Assembly: GCA_949752745.1 (NCBI GenBank)
Contig: OX457024.1
Span: 49,931,347-49,995,346 of the forward strand
DNA from: Protula sp. h YS-2021
Lineage: Eukaryota; Annelida; Polychaeta; Sabellida; Serpulidae
Direction: 5' to 3'
DNA length: 64,000 nt
In this document: in pieces, positions 58,710 to 64,000 of the stretch
How the letters are laid out: every line of letters begins with the position of its first letter
Numbering within the stretch: position 1 is the first letter of the stretch
Notes under the pieces: model-generated
What the model saw: only the letters and a program-made list of their open reading frames with translations
Database searches by the model: none
What the model was told of the DNA's origin: nothing
Translations under genes and position numbers: made by a program

Positions 58710-59090
58710 AAAAGAGATTGCAGTAAAATCTGTTTGTAACTGTCACCCTCAAGAACCGGATAAAAAGACGTAAAGTAAAACCTGTTTGTAGTGACCATCT
58801 TCCAGATTCGGATAAAAAAGGCGCACTGTTAAAACTGTTGTAGTGACCACCTTCCATACTCGAATAAAAGATGTGCAGCAAAAGCAGTCTGTCGTGATCA
58901 CCATCCGGACTCAGATTAAAACAAGACGTACAGAAACGCGTGTTTTAGTGACCACGTTCCAAAGACCCACATCATAACCTGTTCGTATTGGCCACCATTC
59001 GGACCCACATGAAAAGGGCGTACAATAAAACCTCTTTAATGACCACATTCCAGATCTGGATAAAGGGGCGTGTCATAAACGTGTTTTATT
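58710..59090 (+). repeat. GTAAAACCTG tandem array
   Basis: About seven units of roughly 55 bp with 'gataaaaagacgtaaagtaa', 'aacctgtttgtagtgaccat' and 'cttccagattcg'. A poly-C run at 58686-58699 precedes it. Confidence 0.85.
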
Positions 59091-59096
59091 AGTCCC

Positions 59097-59749
59097 CCGC
59101 CGCCGCGTAGCGCGGAGCGGGGGACTAGATTATTCGGGTCTGTCTCTCCGTCCGTCTGTCCGTCTGGCGACACTTAGAAGCACAATTTTGTGCACGCGAT
59201 AGCTCAGCCGCTATTCAACCCTGGCTTTTGATTTTTGCTACAGTGAAAATATATATATTGAAGTTGTGCGACGTCGCATTATTTTTCGATTCGACCAAAA
59301 AAACGACGAAATGGCGACTTGTTGAAAAAAGGCAATGTTTTAGTATTTCTGTTGCCTAGAGTGCAACTTCGTGCACAAGATATCTCAGCCGCTATTCAAC
59401 CCTGGCTTTTGATTTTTGCTACAGTGAAAATATATATATTGAAGTTGTGCGACGTCGCATTATTTTTCGATTCGACCATAAAACGACGAAATGGCGACTT
59501 GTTGGGAAAAGGCAATGTTTTAGTATTTCTGTTGCCTAGAGTGCAACTTTGTGCACGAGATATCTCAGCCGCTATTCAACCCTGGCTTTTGATTTTTGCT
59601 ACAGTGAAAGTATATATATATATATTGAAGTTGTGCGATGTCGCATTATTTTTCGATTCGACCAAAAAACGACGAAATGGCGACTTGTTGAAAATACTCA
59701 ATGTTTTAGTATTTCCGTTGCCCACAGTACAACTTTTTGCACGCGATAT

Positions 59750-59752
<3 letters not shown>
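59097..59752 (+). mobile_element. Helitron-like element, 180-bp monomers, truncated 3' end
   Basis: The head 'agtcccccgccgccgcgtag' with its hairpin partner 'agcgggggact' is followed by 'gtctctccgtccgtctgtcc'. Monomers carry 'ctattcaaccctgg' at 59211, 59392 and 59572 (period 180-181) and 'gaaaatatatatattgaag' followed by 'ttgtgcgacgtcgcattatt'. The last one stops in an ATT microsatellite, so no hairpin-CTAG end is present. The 228-codon frame running through it is an artefact of the 180-bp period. Confidence 0.75.

Positions 59753-59826
<74 letters not shown>
59753..59826. repeat. (ATT)n microsatellite abutting a splice acceptor
   Basis: A pure ATT run of about 74 bp ends six bases before exon F begins, just ahead of 'cgcag'. 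It thus replaces the usual pyrimidine tract of this acceptor. Confidence 0.97.
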
Positions 59827-59828
<2 letters not shown>

Positions 59829-59832
59829 GCAG

Positions 59833-60011
59833 CTCATGCAGTGGAGCGGCCGCATGAAGTTAGAGCCAGTGAAGCAGGAATGCTGCAGAGTGGTGGGATT
59901 GGTGGCGCTATGCCGACCCATGAGCATACCTATTGTGGAGATACGAATGCATGGCAACATGTTCTCAAGTCGTCACCGACTAGACATGCGTTTTACGCAT
60001 TGTGACGCAAG
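59833..60011 (+). CDS. Exon F: PAS-A/PAS-B junction and start of PAS-B
   Basis: Acceptor 'tattattcgcag', donor GCAAG|GTAAAG (phase 2). In frame with exon E it reads LMQWSGRMK, then CCRVVGLVALCRPMSIPIVE, IRMHGNMF and SSRHRLDMRFTHCDA. This is the conserved run from the end of PAS-A into PAS-B, where 'EIxxxxxxFxxRHxLDxxxxxCDxR' is typical of AHR and HIF. PAS-B should continue in the next exon, which was not found before 64000. Confidence 0.92.
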
Positions 60012-60720
60012 GTAAAGTCATTCTTGTGTGAGAGTTATCGCGGCATCCTCGCAGGAGTTTCAAGGTAGTACACTGATTGGGTAGGAGGAGGGGGGGGGGG
60101 GGTGGCTAAGATGAGTTGGAGGAAGTCGGATTGGTCTTGTTGTTTACCCGATTGAGGCTGTGGCAGATTGGAGATACCGGAAACCTGTCGGCGTAGAATA
60201 ATGGAGTGAGGGTCATATTGCGATTTTATCATAAAGACAATTTCACAATGTTATGTAATATTGGGTAGGGGTATCACTCGGTTTTCTAGACCGTTCCCAT
60301 CTCCTTTAGTTGTGAGCTGATGGTTCAGCTGACGCTTTGGATGGACTTCTGGGCAGCCTTTGTGTGGCGGGAATTCCATTCTCAGTTTGTGAAATCTATT
60401 CAGTTTGAATTCTAGAACTCGGGAATGGTGACCAGACTAACACTATGCCACCATGTGGTTGCTACATCGTACACGTACCTTCCTCGTATGTAATTGAACG
60501 TGTGCCAATGCGTTTTGAAACACTTTTTAGCCCAGCCGACAATCGTCGCTGGGTTATACTCCTCACTTGTGGGCATTCTTTGTCCGTTATGTGTGTAAAC
60601 CATTTTTCAAAATGCTACTCCTACCAAGTGAGCTACCCGTATTGACAAGTGGTTTGTGAGCACCATGCCAAGTTCCCGTGGTCGGATTTCAATCAGATGT
60701 GACATGTAGCTTTTATTATC
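60012..60720 (+). other. Intron after exon F, nothing recognised
   Basis: It has a poly-G run near 60090-60102 and 'cccagccgacaatcgtcgct', a short hairpin resembling ones near 1991 and 17600. No PAS-B continuation. Confidence 0.45.
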
Positions 60721-62560
60721 TCTCCTCGACCCAGGGGAAACAAACAGTGTTTGTACATTCTGTGTTTATGTGTATGTGTCAGTCAGTGAACAAAATGTTG
60801 TGTGCAAGGCACCTCGAGAACGAAAAGTCGGATCGACTTCAAACTTAATCTGTTTATTGGTTGGTTCTATCAATTTTTGACGCATGTTACGTTATTAGGG
60901 CAGGCTTATGACGCCATGACCTAAAAATCTTGTGTGCGAAATTTCTCAGACGCTGAACATCGAAGAAAGTTCAGACTTGGTGGGATTGTTGCTTGGTGGG
61001 ACCGAAAGATTCTGTCAAATTTTATCACGAGTAGAACGAACGAGTGTGGCGCATGACGTCATCAGGTAAAGTATGTATATACCTATGTATGTACCTTGAA
61101 TCAGATCTTGTGTGCAAAATATTTCGATAATGGAAAGATTAATCAACTTCAAATTTTATGAGGTATTTCTTGGGCCAGTCGATGGCTGTATCAAGTTTTG
61201 ACGGATGTACCGAAATAAAGAAATGCGTATGACGTTCTAAATTTATACTCTTGTATGTAACATTTCGCAGCCAATTTTTCAGAGGTTTTTTTCTAACACA
61301 ATTTTGATTGGTTTGCCTTCAGATTTTATGTTGATGTTCATTAAGCAATCCTCTCTCGAAAATTGCTTTTTTGACGATCCACCAAAAATTGACTGAATAA
61401 GTGGCATTTATAATTTGTTGGTTGACAGTTATCAAAATCTGACACATTTTGATCGGATTGCCTTCAAATTTTGTATAAATGTTCACTAGGCGGTCCTCTC
61501 TTGAAGTTAGTTTTTAGGCGATCTGCTCTAAATATACCAATTTTCAAAATGCTTCTTTTACTACAATTTTGACCCTACTTCTTTGAAATTTTGTACGGAA
61601 TTTTACTTTTCAACAACCGGTTTTTAAAATATGACCACCACCTTTTGGCGATCATACAAGCTTATTGATACTTGATTCTCTAGATCTGGGCTAGTCATAA
61701 TGTCCCTGGTTATTCTTGTCGTGCATTACTCGTCTACATCTATTACATAACATGTGACTCCGTCGTTATCCCCCTCCCCTTCCTCCCTCCCACAAAGGTG
61801 AGTCCTCAGTTGCGCAGTTATGAAGAATGCTTTCTAGTGCTTTTGACCGATGGCAGTGTAAGAAGACCAGGTAATATTTCACGGCTGCAACTACACTTAG
61901 GGTACAGGCCGAGCCATGCGCAGTCTTGCGTAAGAGGGTTAGTATTGCATTAAGAGTCATGCCTACATTAGATGGCCTGGGTGGTGGGCGATGACGGTTA
62001 GTAGAAAAAAAAAAAATAATTAAAAAATAAAATAAAAAGCACCTTTCATACCCGGACAAAAAAGACTGCGGTAAAATGTATTTGTAACGATCACCTTCAA
62101 GACCCGGATAAAAAAATGTAAAGTGAAACCTGTTTGATTGCTTCTACATTCTGATAAAAAGGCGTACGGTAAAAGCTGCCTGTCTTGACCAACTTACAGA
62201 TCCGGAGAAAAATGTAACGCACAGTAACACAGCCGTAGTGACCAAATTCCAGACCCGGATACAAAGGACGTACAGTAAAATCCGTTTTAGCGACAATTTT
62301 CCAGACTCAGATAAAACAGATATTCATTAAAATCTGCTTTAGTGACCACCATGTCTTTTTGTTTGTTTTTCTATTTTTGACAGAGAAATGAATCCCTTGT
62401 GTCAATAATAAGAAAGAAGAAAATGTTTATTGGAGAATTATGGGTTTACTCGGGAGAAAAAAAAAACAAATACAAAAACAAGAAAGTAAATAGTTGTCGA
62501 TGGAAAGTGTGTGATATAAGCATGTACTCTTATGTTTTGTTTGCCTGACCGCTGTAGTAT
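60721..62560 (+). repeat. 1.9-kb repeat family, copy D
   Basis: It begins 'tctcctcgacccaggggaaa', then 'gtgtgcaaggcacctcgaga', 'tttgacgcatgttacgttat', 'tgtgcgaaatttctcagacg', the GTAAAACCTG array (62050-62350), 'tttactcgggagaaaa' near 62443 and 'cttatgttttgtttgcctga' near 62530. The segment 61300-61660 inside it is a different tandem family ('aaattttgtataaatgttca'), probably a later insertion. Confidence 0.75.
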
Positions 62561-62890
62561 ATAATGTTCTGATTAGGTTTCGGTGACCTTGAATCGTTCT
62601 TCAAGGTCACTGCGGGACTGTTGAATTTTACATGAGATTTCCCATACCGAGCGGTTTGTGAACACCATATCTGAAGTTCCACTGATCGGATTTCACTCAA
62701 ACTTGGTATGTAGCTTTTATGTATAATGTTCTACAGTTGATCAGGTTTTGGTGACCGTGCGTCGTTGTTCAAGGTTACTGCGGGACTTTTTTCTTTGATT
62801 TCCCACATGGAGTGTTATTAAGTCTTCATGTGATACGCTAATTATCATTTTTGTAGTTGAAAAAATATATCGAGACAATAAATAATAAAT
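62561..62890. other. Intronic, short repeat pair
   Basis: 'gttctgattaggtttcggtg' near 62567 and 'tgatcaggttttggtg' near 62738, each followed by 'acc...tcgttcttcaaggtcac' or a variant, form a diverged direct repeat of about 170 bp. Confidence 0.5.
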
Positions 62891-63129
62891 GGGTCCATGC
62901 ATAAACTTGATAACTCCACTTATCAGGAAAATGCACTATTATCACCACGGTATTTCTTGGCTTCTGTTCTAGCACATATGTAAGTCTTACACCTCAAAAC
63001 CGATTAGAAGTGAGCATTTTTTAGGAAAAGGCGATGGGAAAAACCTATGTTTGTTACTAAAATCTCAAACTTTAAAAGCGTTTTTCTCCACTGCTGATAA
63101 CTGCAGTTATCAAGTTTATGCATGGACCC
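62891..63129. mobile_element. MITE with ~41-bp terminal inverted repeats
   Basis: The left end is GGGTCCATGCATAAACTTGA followed by TAACTCCACTTATCAG. The right end is its reverse complement with three mismatches. The 239-bp element has no coding capacity. No exact target duplication was seen. Confidence 0.85.
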
Positions 63130-63409
63130 CTTTATTGCTCTTCTAAGATCCTTATTCCCCAAATCATTTGGCAGTTCGGTCGGAGCATCCTTGTCCCAAG
63201 GGACACATTTCTAGCTTTTAAAGTGTTTTTTTTTGCTATATCTTTAGTGTTGGTCAAAGTATTAATACTTACTACGTTGTATTAGCTCAAAGGAGTTGTA
63301 GTATTTTTGTCATGTTTTCGAGGGAAAAACTGTCCAAATGAAGTCACTTTTATAATATCTTTTACCCCTGGACAGAAATTCCACATACGTTCTTATGATG
63401 TTTCCCTGG

Positions 63410-63410
<1 letters not shown>
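63130..63410. other. Intronic, nothing recognised
   Basis: No repeat boundary or exon identified. Confidence 0.4.
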
Positions 63411-63481
<71 letters not shown>

Positions 63482-63530
63482 CCCGTCCCCTCCCCTCCCG
63501 TCCCGCCCCGTCCCCTCCCCTCCCCTCCCG
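63411..63530. repeat. (CT)n microsatellite and CCCTCCCGTCC-rich tract
   Basis: A perfect CT run of about 68 bp is followed by about 50 bp of 'cccctcccctcccg' units. All open frames here (Leu-Ser or Arg-Glu repeats) are artefacts. Confidence 0.97.
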
Positions 63531-64000
63531 AAATATGGGAGATAAGCATCAGCGGTGAGATATTTGCTGCTCCGCCTAACGGTAAAATACAACACATAGC
63601 ACACACTCACACTATATTTGCTCACTGTTGGTCGTTAGGTAAAAGTCAATATTATGCACTCTTAGCTATCATAGTCTTGTATGTGGGCCGTATTTGCAAA
63701 ATTTTAAGGTCAATTTTTGCATATAAAATGTTTATGCATTACTACAAAAAGGGAGGGGGGCCAACAGTGTGTCCCTGTTAAACAGTTCACCGACTCGTGC
63801 GACTTCAATGAACTTATGGGATTCCAAATCCCCAAGTATAAAAAGCGGGTGGGGAACTGTAACCAGGTTCACTGGTCTACGTCTTTCCTATAAATGAGAC
63901 TGTGTATTTTGTTATAATCTGTGTGCCAAGTAAGTGCATGTTTTAACAGCGCGATCTCCATTTTGAACCCAGCGTGACTGTTTCTATTCAGCTTACTTTA
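63531..64000. other. Non-coding to window end
   Basis: I see no PAS-B exon or other feature. The bHLH-PAS gene presumably continues beyond the window. Confidence 0.4.

Larger units (their letters stand above)
40343..60011 (+). other. AHR-like bHLH-PAS transcription factor locus (six exons, partial)
   Basis: Six exons on one strand, in order, encode bHLH, linker, PAS-A and the beginning of PAS-B of a class I bHLH-PAS protein. Proteins of this class dimerise with ARNT and bind DNA in the nucleus. The aryl hydrocarbon receptor branch senses ligands through PAS-B. The AHR-like assignment rests on SKRxRD, PFP and KLDK in the bHLH, and on IVEIR with SRHRLD and CDA in PAS-B. HIF-alpha and SIM are the next alternatives. 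Junction phases agree at four of five introns (1, 1, 1, 0), with a one-base conflict between exons C and D. Introns are 4418, 562, 7798, 3537 and 2533 bp. The first exon and all exons after 60011 are missing from what I could recognise. Confidence 0.85.

Noticed and set aside
59319..60005. 228-codon + strand frame, the longest in the window
   Set aside because: It runs through 180-bp monomers (a period divisible by three keeps it open) and the ATT microsatellite as poly-Leu. The true exon F uses another frame.
63307..63781. Leu-Ser and Arg-Glu repeat frames
   Set aside because: Translation of the (CT)n microsatellite and flanking C-rich tract.

Overview
This is eukaryotic nuclear DNA, AT-rich, intron-containing and packed with decayed transposable elements. 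There are no operons, ribosome binding sites or CRISPR arrays. The repeat content (BEL/Pao and CR1-like retroelements, and short elements whose ends carry runs of TCCGTCCG and whose middles are tandem monomers of about 180 bp) most resembles a mollusc, probably a bivalve. That assignment is inference from repeat style, not from a marker gene.

The one clear host gene is on the + strand from about 40.3 kb to beyond 60 kb. Six exons encode a class I bHLH-PAS transcription factor, closest in motif pattern to the aryl hydrocarbon receptor: bHLH (40343-40524), linker (44943-45002), PAS-A in three pieces (45565-45694, 53493-53652, 57190-57299) and the start of PAS-B (59833-60011). The first coding exon and everything after early PAS-B were not found. 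Four of the five junctions agree in phase. The junction 45694/53493 is off by one base exactly where the family usually has Thr-Gln, so there is a one-base deletion, a missed micro-exon, an unusual donor or an assembly error.

Region by region. 0-7 kb: repeats, with one unassigned 210-codon ORF on the minus strand (3819-4451) that looks like a terminal exon. 7-14.6 kb: a degenerate CR1/L2-type non-LTR retrotransposon on the minus strand, split by an (AT)n tract and by a 2.6-kb insertion with inverted ends (9339-11911). 15-23.7 kb: mostly degenerate tandem and palindromic repeats. 23.8-24.4 kb: an endonuclease-domain remnant. 24.9-28.6 kb: a degenerate BEL/Pao LTR retrotransposon on the minus strand. 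30-31 kb: two more retroelement remnants. 32-40 kb: simple repeats, a 272-bp near-palindrome, foldback MITEs and a nested insertion. 40-64 kb: the bHLH-PAS gene, its introns filled with several copies of one roughly 1.9-kb repeat family, a hAT-type MITE with an exact 8-bp target duplication, a foldback element with an exact 9-bp target duplication, and short elements with Helitron-like termini.

The most interesting layer is a family of short elements that share a tandem monomer of 178-181 bp. The best copy (54300-55143) starts with TC after a host A and ends with a hairpin followed by CTAG before a host T. Another (37754-38662) sits inside a foldback MITE whose empty site can be read directly. 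These are the marks of non-autonomous Helitron-type elements with satellite-like cores. Related sequence lies directly upstream of two splice acceptors of the bHLH-PAS gene.
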